From Acidovorax sp. HDW3 (GTDB taxonomy: Bacteria > Pseudomonadota > Gammaproteobacteria > Burkholderiales > Burkholderiaceae_C): 64,000 bases of DNA. A program made the translations under genes and the position numbers. Position 1 is the stretch's first letter. Every line of letters starts with the position of its first letter. The notes beneath the pieces were generated by a model, which worked only from the letters and a program-made list of their open reading frames with translations, searched no databases and was not told where the DNA came from. Where the stretch lies: the NCBI RefSeq assembly GCF_011303755.1, contig NZ_CP049885.1, positions 2,400,001 to 2,464,000 of the forward strand. Direction: 5' to 3'. Below are positions 42,376 through 50,738 of the stretch, in pieces.

Positions 42376-43725
42376 TCAGCGCTTGTGCTGCTCCAGCCAT
42401 TGCTCCAGGTAGTGGATGTTGGTGCCGCCATCGACGAACTTGGCGTCCACCATCAGCTCCTGGTGCAACGGCACGTTGGTCTTGATGCCCTCGATCACCG
42501 CCTCCGACAGGGCCGTGCGCATCCGCGCCAGCGCCTGCTCGCGCGTGTCGCCGTGCACGATCAGCTTGCCGATCATGGAGTCGTAGTTCGGCGGCACGAA
42601 ATAGTTGGCGTAGACATGCGAATCAACGCGCACGCCCGGCCCGCCCGGCATGTGCCAGACGTTGACCCGCCCCGGCGAGGGCGTGAATTTGTACGGGTCT
42701 TCGGCGTTGATGCGGCATTCAATGGCGTGCCCGCGCAGCACCACCTGGCGCTGGGTGAAGGGCAGCTTCTCGCCGGCGGCAACCATGATCTGCGTCTTGA
42801 CGATGTCGATGCCGGTGATTTGCTCCGTCACCGGGTGCTCGACCTGCACGCGGGTGTTCATCTCAATGAAGTAGAACTCGCCGTTTTCGTACAGAAATTC
42901 GAAGGTGCCCGCGCCCCGGTAGCCGATCTTTTTGCAGGCGGCCACGCAGCGCTCGCCAATGCGCTCGATCAGGCGGCGCGGAATGCCCGGCGCCGGCGCT
43001 TCCTCGATGATTTTCTGGTGGCGCCGCTGCATGGAGCAATCGCGTTCGCCCAGATAGACGGCGTTCTTGTGCTTGTCGGCCAATACCTGGATTTCGATGT
43101 GGCGCGGGTTCTGCAGGTACTTTTCCATGTACACCGCCGGGTTGCCAAAGGCCACGCCGGCCTCGGCCTTGGTCATCTGCACGGCATTGACCAGCGCTGC
43201 CTCGGTGTGCACCACGCGCATACCGCGCCCACCGCCACCGCCAGCGGCCTTGATGATGACGGGGTAGCCAATGGCTTTGGCGATGCGGCGGATCTGCACC
43301 GGATCGTCGGGCAGCTCACCGTCCGAGCCCGGCACGCAGGGCACGCCGGCCTTGATCATGGCCTGCTTGGCCGAGACCTTGTCGCCCATCATGCGGATGG
43401 ATTCGGGCGTCGGGCCAATGAACTGGAAACCGCTTTTTTCCACGCGCTCGGCAAAGTCGGCGTTCTCCGACAGAAAGCCGTAGCCGGGATGGATGGCCTC
43501 GGCGTCGGTCACCTCGGCAGCCGAGATGATGGCCGGCATGTTGAGGTAGGACAGCGGCGAAGGCGCGGGGCCGATGCACACCGCCTCTTCAGCGAGTTTG
43601 ACGTATTTGGCGTCGCGGTCGGCCTCGGAATAGACCATCACCGCCTTGATGCCCAACTCGCGGCAGGCGCGCTGCACCCGCAGCGCGATCTCCCCACGGT
43701 TGGCGACCAGAATTTTTTTAAACAT
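42376..43725 (-). CDS. accC: Acetyl-CoA carboxylase, biotin carboxylase subunit
   Basis: A 449-residue ATP-grasp enzyme that carboxylates biotin on AccB, the first step of fatty acid synthesis. The N-terminal [14 protein letters not shown], the glycine-rich ATP lid [13 protein letters not shown], and the catalytic [14 protein letters not shown] block are all intact. It follows accB after 18 nt in the same operon. Confidence 0.98.
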   Translation of the reverse strand: MFKKILVANRGEIALRVQRACRELGIKAVMVYSEADRDAKYVKLAEEAVCIGPAPSPLSYLNMPAIISAAEVTDAEAIHPGYGFLSENADFAERVEKSGFQFIGPTPESIRMMGDKVSAKQAMIKAGVPCVPGSDGELPDDPVQIRRIAKAIGYPVIIKAAGGGGGRGMRVVHTEAALVNAVQMTKAEAGVAFGNPAVYMEKYLQNPRHIEIQVLADKHKNAVYLGERDCSMQRRHQKIIEEAPAPGIPRRLIERIGERCVAACKKIGYRGAGTFEFLYENGEFYFIEMNTRVQVEHPVTEQITGIDIVKTQIMVAAGEKLPFTQRQVVLRGHAIECRINAEDPYKFTPSPGRVNVWHMPGGPGVRVDSHVYANYFVPPNYDSMIGKLIVHGDTREQALARMRTALSEAVIEGIKTNVPLHQELMVDAKFVDGGTNIHYLEQWLEQHKR

Positions 43726-43743
43726 AGGCTACCTCGCCGTTCA

Positions 43744-44205
43744 TCATTCGATGATGAACAGGGGCTGACCGTATTCCACCGCCTGGCCGTTGTCCCCGAG
43801 GATGCGGGTCACGGTGCCGGACTTGTCGGCCTCGATCTCGTTGAGAATCTTCATGGCCTCGATGATGCAGATGGTGTCGCCTTCCTTGACCTGGCTGCCG
43901 ACATCAACAAAAGGCTTGGCGCCCGGACTGGCAGCGCGGTAGAACGTGCCCACCATGGGCGACTTGACGACGTGGCCGCTGTGCTCGGCTGCTGCCGGCG
44001 CTGGCAGGCCAGGGGCCGCAACGGCTGCAGCCGGGGCCGCAGCAGCAGCGACCGGGGCCGCTACAGGGGCCGCAACAAACTGCTGCACCACTGCCCCTCC
44101 GCCCTTGACGATGCGCACCTTGCCTTCGGCTTCGGTGATTTCCAGCTCCGAAACGTTCGATTCGGACACCAGATCGATCAGGGTCTTGAGTTTTCGCAAA
44201 TCCAT
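43744..44205 (-). CDS. accB: Biotin carboxyl carrier protein of acetyl-CoA carboxylase
   Basis: 153 residues. The N-terminal domain is joined by an Ala/Pro-rich flexible linker (about residues 45-70) to the biotinyl domain. Biotin is attached to Lys119 in [13 protein letters not shown]. First gene of the accB-accC pair. The 116-nt gap upstream, after the thioredoxin-like gene, must hold its promoter; no aroQ gene precedes it here. Confidence 0.97.
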   Translation of the reverse strand: MDLRKLKTLIDLVSESNVSELEITEAEGKVRIVKGGGAVVQQFVAAPVAAPVAAAAAPAAAVAAPGLPAPAAAEHSGHVVKSPMVGTFYRAASPGAKPFVDVGSQVKEGDTICIIEAMKILNEIEADKSGTVTRILGDNGQAVEYGQPLFIIE

Positions 44206-44321
44206 AGCAGCTCCAACGGCTCAAACAAAACAGGGCGCGAATGTACTCCAATTTCGCCCTACTTCGTTCTTTACTACGTATTTTTCACCATCGTCAGAAT
44301 GGCGACAGGTTTACAACCCAC

Positions 44322-44894
44322 TCAGGCCGCCACCCAGCGCTGCAGGTCTTCGGGTTTGACCTGACCGATTTTACGGTGGCGAATATGACCGTCCGCCCCC
44401 AGCACCACAGTGAACGGCAAGCCCCCCTGCAAATTACCCAGACTGCGCCCGAGCTGCGCCCCCCCGGGGCCACCCAGGGCAATGGGAAAGTCCAGCGGCT
44501 GGCGCTGCAGGAATTTTTGCACCGCCGCCGCCTGATCGAGCGCCAAACCCAGCACCTGCCAGCCCTGGGCCCGGCGCTCGGCGTAAAAGCGATTGAGCAG
44601 GGGCAGCTCCTCGATGCAGGGCGGGCACCAGGTGGCCCAGAAGTTGAGCAGCAGCGGCTGGCCACGCAGCCCGGCCATGGCCAGCGGCGCGCCATTGGGC
44701 TGCGCAAAAGTCTGCGCCCACAGCAGCTCCTGCGGGCGCTCCCCGCCCTGCCCTGGCGCCCAGCGCCACCAGGCGCCAGCGCCCACTGCTGCCGCAGCCA
44801 GGGCAGCGCCGCCGGCGAGCCAGCGCCGGCGCACAGAGAAAGAAGGAGAAGGAGAAGGAGAAGGAGAAGGAGAAGCGGGCATGGTGGTACTCAT
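44322..44894 (-). CDS. TlpA family thiol:disulfide oxidoreductase
   Basis: 190 residues. The active site is CPPC in NFWATWCPPCIEELPLL (about residues 88-91), with cis-Pro near GGLPFTVVLG. A hydrophobic segment at about residues 27-45 anchors or exports it to the periplasm, where it likely reduces apo-cytochrome or other thiols. The stretch before it is a Ser-Pro repeat (residues 8-18) encoded by a hexanucleotide repeat, unusual ahead of a signal anchor. The start overlaps the stop of the upstream gene as ATGA. Confidence 0.9.
   Translation of the reverse strand: MSTTMPASPSPSPSPSPSFSVRRRWLAGGAALAAAAVGAGAWWRWAPGQGGERPQELLWAQTFAQPNGAPLAMAGLRGQPLLLNFWATWCPPCIEELPLLNRFYAERRAQGWQVLGLALDQAAAVQKFLQRQPLDFPIALGGPGGAQLGRSLGNLQGGLPFTVVLGADGHIRHRKIGQVKPEDLQRWVAA
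44841..44875 (+). repeat. Hexanucleotide tandem repeat (AGAAGG)n in the TlpA-like gene
   Basis: Five full units and a partial sixth; each encodes Ser-Pro on the gene strand. Confidence 0.92.
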
Positions 44895-45487
44895 GGATTG
44901 CGATTGTCGGCCAGCAGCTGGCGCAGCGCCGCTGCATCGCCGCGCGGCGCACGCCCCCGGCTGTCCGGGCGCAGCGCGCCGCGCACGTCGTCAAGGTCAT
45001 AAATGAGCAGATGCACCCCTACCAGCGTACGCAGCTCGGGGCAGGGAGCGCCCAGGGTCAGGGCCTCCACCGGCTCCCCATGAAAGCCCTTGACCGTGCT
45101 CGGCTCGTAGTCCACATGGTGGTCGATGAGGGCAATTTCCGCCGACTTGCAGTCATCGCAGAACAATTGCAGGTAAATATCAGACAGCCGCGTTGCCGTG
45201 CCGTACCACACCGCCCCCGTCAGATGTGGCCGAAACGCCGCCAGCCGCTCCATCCAGACCAGGGCCAGGCGGCGCAGCGCCAGCAGCTCGCCGGGCTGGG
45301 TATCGGCGCAGAACAGGGCGATGTAGGCGCGCACCGCGTCCTCGACCTCGTCGTTGCTGGGCAGGGCACTGCGCGCGGGCAGCCCCAGGTCGCGCACGGC
45401 GCGGCGCTTGGCGCCGCCCCAATCGAGGCCCTCCTCCACCACCAGGCGGGCGGCGGCTTGGGCAATTTCAGCAGTATCGTGGTTCAT
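44891..45487 (-). CDS. Conserved hypothetical protein next to mpl
   Basis: 198 residues from the MNHDTAEIAQAAARLV start. The N-terminal part resembles a nucleic-acid-independent helical domain (WGGAKRRAVRDLGLP). The centre has WYGTATRLSDIYLQLFCDDCKSAEIALIDHHVDYE, and the C-terminus ends RQLLADNRNP. I do not recognise a catalytic motif. Related proteins seem confined to this bacterial group. It is divergent from mpl and overlaps the TlpA-like gene by 4 nt. Confidence 0.7.
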   Translation of the reverse strand: MNHDTAEIAQAAARLVVEEGLDWGGAKRRAVRDLGLPARSALPSNDEVEDAVRAYIALFCADTQPGELLALRRLALVWMERLAAFRPHLTGAVWYGTATRLSDIYLQLFCDDCKSAEIALIDHHVDYEPSTVKGFHGEPVEALTLGAPCPELRTLVGVHLLIYDLDDVRGALRPDSRGRAPRGDAAALRQLLADNRNP

Positions 45488-45553
45488 AAGCCCCCCAGCG
45501 TGGCAGTCACAGCGGCCATTGTCGCCCGTTTCACAGCGCCCCGGGGAGGGTTG

Positions 45554-45597
45554 AGTACTATCAAAACAATAGCTGCTCACGCTGATCTGGCTTGCCT
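45554..45597 (+). repeat. Dispersed repeat, copy 9
   Basis: TACTATCAAAACAATAGCTG then CTCACGCTGATCTGGCTTGC. It lies in the divergent gap upstream of mpl and may contribute to its promoter region. Confidence 0.75.
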
Positions 45598-45635
45598 TGG
45601 AGGCCTGTTGGACTCAGAACGTAGAATCGGCGCCC

Positions 45636-47030
45636 ATGCATATACATATCCTGGGCATTTGCGGCACCTTCATGGGCGGTCTGGCAGCGCTGGCGCGCGA
45701 GGCAGGCCACAAGGTCACGGGCTGCGACAGCGGCGTCTATCCCCCCATGAGCGAGCAGCTGCGCGCGCTCGGCATCGAGCTGATCGAGGGCTACGGCGCC
45801 GAGCAGCTGGCGCTCAGGCCCGACCTGTTCGTCGTCGGCAACGTCGTCAGCCGCGCGCGCCTGGCCGACGGCAGCGCCAAATTCCCGCTCATGGAAGCCA
45901 TTTTGGACGCCGGCCTGCCCTACACCAGCGGCCCGCAGTGGCTGGCCGAGCATGTGCTCGCCGGGCGCCACGTGCTGGCCGTGGCCGGCACCCACGGCAA
46001 GACGACGACCACCTCGATGCTGGCCTGGATTCTGGACTGCGCCGGCCTGACGCCGGGCTTTTTAGTGGGCGGCGTGCCGCTCGATTTTGGCGTCTCTGCG
46101 CGCCTGGGGCAGCAGGCAGACGGGCAAGCGCGGCCGCTGTTCGTGATCGAGGCCGACGAGTACGACACCGCGTTTTTCGACAAGCGCAGCAAGTTCGTGC
46201 ACTACCGCCCGCGCACCGCCGTGCTCAACAACCTCGAATTCGACCACGCCGACATTTTTGACGACCTGACCGCCATCGAGCGCCAGTTCCACCACCTGCT
46301 GCGCACCGTACCGCCCAGCGGCTGCGTCGTTGCCAACGGCCTGGAAGAAAGCCTCACACGCGTGCTGCACCAGGGCTGCTGGAGCGACTGCCGCAGCTTT
46401 GGCGCCACCGACAGCGACTGGTCGGCCGATGGCCCGCCCGAGGACTTTGCCGTGCTCCAGCGCGGCCAGCCGGTGGCGCGGGTGCAGTGGGCGCTCTCGG
46501 GCCGGCACAACCAGCTCAATGCCCTGGCGGCCATCGCCGCCGCCGCGCACGTGGGCGTGGCGCCCGCAGTGGCCGCGCAGGCACTGGCGCGCTTTCACAA
46601 CGTCAAGCGCCGCATGGAGCTGCGCGGCAGCGCCGCCGGCGTGGCGGTGTACGACGATTTTGCCCACCACCCGACGGCGATACGCACCACCATCGACGGC
46701 CTGCGCCGGCGCCTGCCGCCGGGCCAGCGCATCCTGGCGGTGTTCGAGCCACGCAGCAACACCATGAAGCTCGGCAGCATGAAGGCGCAGCTGCCCTGGG
46801 CGCTGGAGCAGGCCGACCTGGCGTTTTGCCACACCGCCGACCTCGACTGGGACGCCAGCGCCGCCCTCGCCCCGTTGGGAGCGAAGGCACACACCGCCGC
46901 CGACATCGCCACCCTGGTGGCCCAGGTGCGCGCCGCCGCCCGCCCTGGCGACCAGGTGCTGTGCATGAGCAACGGCGGCTTTGGCGGCGTGCACAGCCTG
47001 CTGCTGCAGGCGCTGCAGCCGCAGGACTAG
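45636..47030 (+). CDS. mpl: UDP-N-acetylmuramate:L-alanyl-gamma-D-glutamyl-meso-diaminopimelate ligase
   Basis: A 464-residue Mur ligase family enzyme that recycles murein tripeptide onto UDP-MurNAc. The N-terminal HILGICGTFMGGLAALAREAGH is diagnostic for Mpl rather than MurC. The P-loop AGTHGKTTTTSML, the Mur-type EADEYDTAFFDKRSKF and the C-terminal AHHPTAIRTTI are present. It works after AmpD in the recycling pathway; ampD is also in this window. The stop overlaps by 4 nt the end of a convergent small gene. Confidence 0.96.
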   Translation: MHIHILGICGTFMGGLAALAREAGHKVTGCDSGVYPPMSEQLRALGIELIEGYGAEQLALRPDLFVVGNVVSRARLADGSAKFPLMEAILDAGLPYTSGPQWLAEHVLAGRHVLAVAGTHGKTTTTSMLAWILDCAGLTPGFLVGGVPLDFGVSARLGQQADGQARPLFVIEADEYDTAFFDKRSKFVHYRPRTAVLNNLEFDHADIFDDLTAIERQFHHLLRTVPPSGCVVANGLEESLTRVLHQGCWSDCRSFGATDSDWSADGPPEDFAVLQRGQPVARVQWALSGRHNQLNALAAIAAAAHVGVAPAVAAQALARFHNVKRRMELRGSAAGVAVYDDFAHHPTAIRTTIDGLRRRLPPGQRILAVFEPRSNTMKLGSMKAQLPWALEQADLAFCHTADLDWDASAALAPLGAKAHTAADIATLVAQVRAAARPGDQVLCMSNGGFGGVHSLLLQALQPQD

Positions 47031-47338
47031 AACGTCACCGCCATCGCCGGCACGTCGATACGCACCAGGGGCCGCGCCAGCACGGCGCTGGCGGCCTGGG
47101 CGAAGGTTTGCGCCCACTGCGCATCGGCCCAATGGGCGACGCTGGCGGCCTGGGCCACGACCAGCACCTTGTCGGCCAGCAGCACCTTGCCGCTGGCGCG
47201 CAGGGGTTCGCAGTCGAGCTGCGTGAACTGCACATCGAGCCACTGGCGCGCTGCCTCGTTGGCCAAGGGCGCGCTGGCGTCGAGGTCAAACCGCATTTCC
47301 TGCTGGGGCGATAAAACCACCCGTACTTCGCTGTGCAT
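47027..47338 (-). CDS. Hypothetical protein
   Basis: 103 residues from ATG 47338, which has GGAAAG seven bases upstream; a TTG six codons earlier is an alternative. The sequence begins MHSEVRVVLSPQQEMRF, has no membrane helix, and ends VRIDVPAMAVTF. I recognise no family. It is downstream of DAHP synthase by 30 nt and may be co-transcribed with it. Confidence 0.65.
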   Translation of the reverse strand: MHSEVRVVLSPQQEMRFDLDASAPLANEAARQWLDVQFTQLDCEPLRASGKVLLADKVLVVAQAASVAHWADAQWAQTFAQAASAVLARPLVRIDVPAMAVTF

Positions 47339-47368
47339 GGCGTGCTTTCCTTGCAAAAAGAGGACAGC

Positions 47369-48493
47369 TTAGCAGCGCTGGCGGCGTGCCTGCACGGCTT
47401 CGGACAGCTCCTGCAGCAGCGCCGCCGAGTCGTCCCAGGACAGGCAGGCATCGGTGATGCTTTGGCCATACTCCAGCGCCTGCGGATCGTCCTTGCCGGG
47501 GGTGAACTTTTGCGCCCCGGCCACCAGGTGGCTCTCGACCATGACGCCAAAGACGCTGCGCGAGCCGGCGGCGATCTGCGCGCCGATGTCGCGCGCAACA
47601 TCAACCTGGCGCTGGTGCTGCTTGGCACTGTTGGCGTGGCTGCAGTCCACCATCAAGGTCGGTGGCAGGCCAGCCGCTTGCAGGCTTTCGCAGGCAGTGG
47701 CGACGCTGGCGGCGTCGTAGTTGGGCGCCTTGCCGCCGCGCAGGATGACGTGGCAGTCCTGGTTGCCGTTGGTGCGCACGATGGCCACCTGGCCGTTCTT
47801 GTGCACCGACAGGAAGTGGTGGCCCCGGCCAGCGGACTGGATGGCGTCGGTGGCGATGCGGATGTTGCCGTCGGTACCGTTCTTGAAGCCGATCGGCGCC
47901 GACAGGCCGCTGGCGAGCTCGCGGTGCACCTGGCTTTCGGTGGTGCGCGCGCCAATCGCACCCCAGCTGATGAGGTCACCGATGTACTGAGGGCTGATGA
48001 CGTCGAGGAACTCGCTCGCCGCCGGCACGCCCAGGCGGTTGATATCGATGAGCAGCTGGCGCGCGATGCGCAGGCCCTCGTCGATGCGGTAGCTCTCGTC
48101 GAGGTAGGGGTCGTTGATGAGGCCCTTCCAGCCGACGGTGGTGCGCGGCTTCTCGAAGTACACGCGCATCACCACTTCCAGCGTGCCTTGGTATTTTGCG
48201 CGCAGCGCCTGCAGGCGGCGGGCGTAGTCGAGCGCGGCGACCGGGTTGTGGATGGAGCAAGGGCCAATGATGACCAGCAGGCGGTCGTCGCTGCCAGCCA
48301 TGATGTTGCGGATGTTCTGGCGCGTCTGGCTGATGAGGGTTTCAACCCCCGTGCCACGGATGGGGAAGAAGCGGATCAAATGTTCGGGAGGGGGTAGCAC
48401 GGTGATGTCCTGGATGCGTTCGTCGTCGGTCTGGCTGGTTTTGTCGACGGCGCGATACCAGGCGTCGCTGGCGGGGGTGGCTTGAGCGGTCAT
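47369..48493 (-). CDS. aroG: 3-deoxy-7-phosphoheptulonate (DAHP) synthase, class I AroF/G/H type
   Basis: 374 residues. It condenses phosphoenolpyruvate and erythrose-4-phosphate, the entry step of aromatic amino acid synthesis. Motifs: IGPCSIHN, RVYFEKPRTTVGWKG, SWGAIGARTTESQVHRE, GFKNGTDG, and the metal-ligand region DCSHANSAKQH. The N-terminal extension involved in allosteric feedback is present. The 5' leader, about 170 nt long, encodes a peptide dense in Phe, Tyr and Trp followed by an intrinsic terminator, so expression is probably controlled by attenuation. The gene symbol distinguishes no isozyme; the amino-acid specificity of feedback is not visible. Confidence 0.95.
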   Translation of the reverse strand: MTAQATPASDAWYRAVDKTSQTDDERIQDITVLPPPEHLIRFFPIRGTGVETLISQTRQNIRNIMAGSDDRLLVIIGPCSIHNPVAALDYARRLQALRAKYQGTLEVVMRVYFEKPRTTVGWKGLINDPYLDESYRIDEGLRIARQLLIDINRLGVPAASEFLDVISPQYIGDLISWGAIGARTTESQVHRELASGLSAPIGFKNGTDGNIRIATDAIQSAGRGHHFLSVHKNGQVAIVRTNGNQDCHVILRGGKAPNYDAASVATACESLQAAGLPPTLMVDCSHANSAKQHQRQVDVARDIGAQIAAGSRSVFGVMVESHLVAGAQKFTPGKDDPQALEYGQSITDACLSWDDSAALLQELSEAVQARRQRC

Positions 48494-48533
48494 GGGCTAG
48501 TCTCTCGAACAGTGGATAACAAAGGGTGAAAAA

Positions 48534-48574
48534 CAAAAAAACCGCCGGGCTGGAACAGCTGCGGCGGTTTTTTT
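48534..48574 (-). terminator. Attenuator terminator in the DAHP synthase leader
   Basis: ACCGCCG pairs with CGGCGGT, flanked by a run of A on one side and seven T on the other. It lies between the leader peptide and the aroG start. GGCGG at the end of the leader peptide (48612-48616) can pair with CCGCC of the stem as an antiterminator. GTTCTCT in the Trp-Phe-Ser codons can pair with AGAGGAAC just after the leader stop as a competing stem. Confidence 0.85.
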
Positions 48575-48607
48575 GTGAGTGGGTTTAGGTGCTTGCGCGC
48601 GTTCCTC

Positions 48608-48664
48608 TCATCCGCCTAGGACAGAGAACCAAAAGTAGAAGTAAAAAACGTTACGCAAACACAT
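48608..48664 (-). CDS. Aromatic leader peptide of DAHP synthase
   Basis: Eighteen codons read MCLRNVFYFYFWFSVLGG: four Phe, two Tyr and one Trp, in the unbroken run FYFYFWF. A stop follows 39 nt ahead of the terminator stem. This is the composition and geometry of a transcription-attenuation leader peptide: ribosome stalling at aromatic codons when charged tRNAs are scarce would favour the antiterminator. No clear Shine-Dalgarno precedes the ATG; a TACATT -10-like box lies only nine bases upstream, so translation may be leaderless. A larger antisense-like frame runs through it and is not used. Confidence 0.8.
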   Translation of the reverse strand: MCLRNVFYFYFWFSVLGG

Positions 48665-48743
48665 GGGTTTCAATGTAGCACGTCTTGCCGCAGCGCAACA
48701 AAACCACGTTGCGCTCGGGCAACGTAGCTGCCCAACGGCGGCT

Positions 48744-49250
48744 TCAAAGCCACCGGCGCCACCAGGGCTTGAGCGGTGCAGGCGCTGCGGCCTCGCTGTG
48801 CAGTGTGTCGCCCTGCTCGTACATATCGACCAACAGCATGGCCTCGCCCAAGGTGCGCCAGGCGCGCTGCTCGAACTGCTGGAACAAGCGCGCCTCCTGC
48901 AGCTCATGCTGCGCCAGCGCCTGCAGCCAGGCATCGAGCGCCTGGCGCAGCGTGTGCAGAGCGCGCTGGTAGGCATCCATCTCGTAGAGCGCGTGCCAGG
49001 CGGCGCCCAGGCCCGTGAGGTAGTACTGGTGCGCGCGCATTTGCTGCGCCAGCGCCTGGGCCTGCTGCTGCAGGCCGGGGGCGGGGGCGCGGCTGCGCCG
49101 GGCGGCGACCAGGACCTCGATTTGCTGCGACAACTCCCCCAGGTGCTCACGCAGCTCGCGCGAATCCTCGTCGGCCAGCCCCTGGCGCAAAAAATGGCTG
49201 ATGGCCTGAAACGATTGACCCAGCAGACTGGAGGTGCGCTGGGTGGGCAT
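48744..49250 (-). CDS. Hypothetical helical protein downstream of tldD
   Basis: 168 residues, predicted to be almost wholly helical and Gln/Leu/Ala-rich (QQQAQALAQQMRAHQ, ALHTLRQALDAWLQAL), with a basic end PWWRRWL. No membrane segment and no family I recognise. It follows tldD by 11 nt in the same direction. The aroG leader begins about 80 nt further on. Confidence 0.65.
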   Translation of the reverse strand: MPTQRTSSLLGQSFQAISHFLRQGLADEDSRELREHLGELSQQIEVLVAARRSRAPAPGLQQQAQALAQQMRAHQYYLTGLGAAWHALYEMDAYQRALHTLRQALDAWLQALAQHELQEARLFQQFEQRAWRTLGEAMLLVDMYEQGDTLHSEAAAPAPLKPWWRRWL

Positions 49251-49261
49251 GATCGCAGCCT

Positions 49262-50722
49262 TCAGGCGGTGCCGCCGACGGTCAGGCCGTCGATGCGCAG
49301 CGTCGGCTGGCCCACGCCCACGGGCACGCTCTGCCCCTCTTTGCCGCAGGTGCCAACGCCGCTGTCGAGCGCCATGTCGTTGCCGATCATGCGCACTTTT
49401 TTCAGCGACTCGGGGCCGCTGCCGACGATGGTGGCACCCTTGACGGGGTACAGAATCTTGCCGTTTTCCACCCAGTACGCCTGGCTGGCCGAGAACACGA
49501 ACTTGCCGCTGGTGATATCGACCTGGCCGCCGCCGAAGTTGGTGGCGTACAGGCCGCGCTTGATGCTGGCAACGATCTCCTGCGGGTCTTTGTCGCCGCC
49601 GAGCATGTAGGTGTTGGTCATGCGCGGCATGGGGATGTGGGCATAGCTCTCGCGCCGGCCATTGCCGGTGGCGGCCACGCCCATCAGGCGGGCGTTGAGT
49701 GCATCCTGCATATAGCCCTTCAAGATGCCGTCCTCGATGAGCACGTTGCACTGGCTGGCGTGGCCTTCGTCATCAACGTTGAGCGAGCCGCGCCGGTCGG
49801 GCAAGGTGCCGTCGTCGAGCACCGTCACGCCCTTGGCCGCCACGCGCTGGCCGATGCGGCCACTGAAGGCGCTTGAACCCTTGCGGTTGAAGTCGCCCTC
49901 CAGGCCGTGGCCGATGGCCTCGTGCAGCAGCACGCCGGGCCAGCCCGGGCCCAGCACCACGGTCATCTCGCCGGCGGGCGCGGGCCGTGCCTCCAGGTTG
50001 ACGAGCGCGGCCTGCACCGCCTCTTGGACGTACTGGTCGATCTGCGCATCGTCGAAATAGCCCAGGCCGCAGCGCCCGCCGCCGCCGGCCGAGCCCACTT
50101 CGCGGCGCTGGCCCTGCTGCGCGATCACGGTCAGCGACAGGCGCACCAGCGGCCGCACGTCAGCGGCCAGGGTGCCGTCGGCGCGCGCTACCAGCACCAC
50201 GTCGTACTCGCTGGCCAGACCAGCCATGACCTGCACGATGCGCCCATCCTTGGCGCGCGCGCGCTGCTCGATTTTTTCCAACAGCTGCACCTTGGCGGTG
50301 CTGTCGAGGCTGGCAATCGGGTCCAGGCCGGGGTACAGACTGCGGCTTTTTGCTATTTTTTTAGGAGCTACTCGCGCTTTACCTGCGCCCGTTGCAGCCG
50401 AAATGGCCCGCACCGTATGGGCCGCATCAAGGAGCGAGGCGAGAGAGATGTCGTCGGAATAGGCAAAGGCGGTTTTCTCGCCGCTGACGGCGCGCACGCC
50501 CACGCCCTGGTCGATGGAGAAGGAGCCTGTCTTGACGATGCCCTCCTCCAGGCTCCAGCCCTCGCTACGGGTGTACTGGAAATACAGGTCGGCATCGTCC
50601 ACCTGGTGCGCACGGATGGCGGCCAGCGCCTGCCCAAGGTGAGATTCATCCAGGCCAAAGGGCTGCAGCAGCAGGGCACGCGCCGTCGCCAGGCGCTCAA
50701 GGGTGGGTTCGCGGGAGATCAT
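49262..50722 (-). CDS. tldD: Metalloprotease TldD
   Basis: 486 residues. TldD forms a heterodimeric metalloprotease with TldE/PmbA that degrades unfolded peptides and matures some microcins. The zinc site HEAIGHGLEGDF lies near residue 265, followed by VLDDGTLPDRRGSLNVDDEG and the C-terminal TCGKEGQSVPVGVGQPTLRI. No tldE is adjacent. Residues about 112-125 (GAGKARVAPKKIAKSR) are encoded by a dispersed-repeat copy, extending a loop relative to the usual protein. Confidence 0.95.
   Translation of the reverse strand: MISREPTLERLATARALLLQPFGLDESHLGQALAAIRAHQVDDADLYFQYTRSEGWSLEEGIVKTGSFSIDQGVGVRAVSGEKTAFAYSDDISLASLLDAAHTVRAISAATGAGKARVAPKKIAKSRSLYPGLDPIASLDSTAKVQLLEKIEQRARAKDGRIVQVMAGLASEYDVVLVARADGTLAADVRPLVRLSLTVIAQQGQRREVGSAGGGGRCGLGYFDDAQIDQYVQEAVQAALVNLEARPAPAGEMTVVLGPGWPGVLLHEAIGHGLEGDFNRKGSSAFSGRIGQRVAAKGVTVLDDGTLPDRRGSLNVDDEGHASQCNVLIEDGILKGYMQDALNARLMGVAATGNGRRESYAHIPMPRMTNTYMLGGDKDPQEIVASIKRGLYATNFGGGQVDITSGKFVFSASQAYWVENGKILYPVKGATIVGSGPESLKKVRMIGNDMALDSGVGTCGKEGQSVPVGVGQPTLRIDGLTVGGTA
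50347..50383 (+). repeat. Dispersed repeat, copy 10 (inside tldD)
   Basis: TTTTTGCTATTTTTTTAGGA then GCTACTCGCGCTTTACC, much richer in A+T than the flanking coding sequence. It is read in frame. Confidence 0.7.
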
Positions 50723-50738
50723 CGGGCGATTGTAGAAG

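Noticed and set aside
48608..49150. A 180-codon minus-strand frame containing the aromatic leader peptide as its C-terminus
   Set aside because: Upstream of the leader ATG it overlaps the hypothetical gene after tldD in another frame and has shadow composition; the 18-codon peptide alone fits an attenuator.
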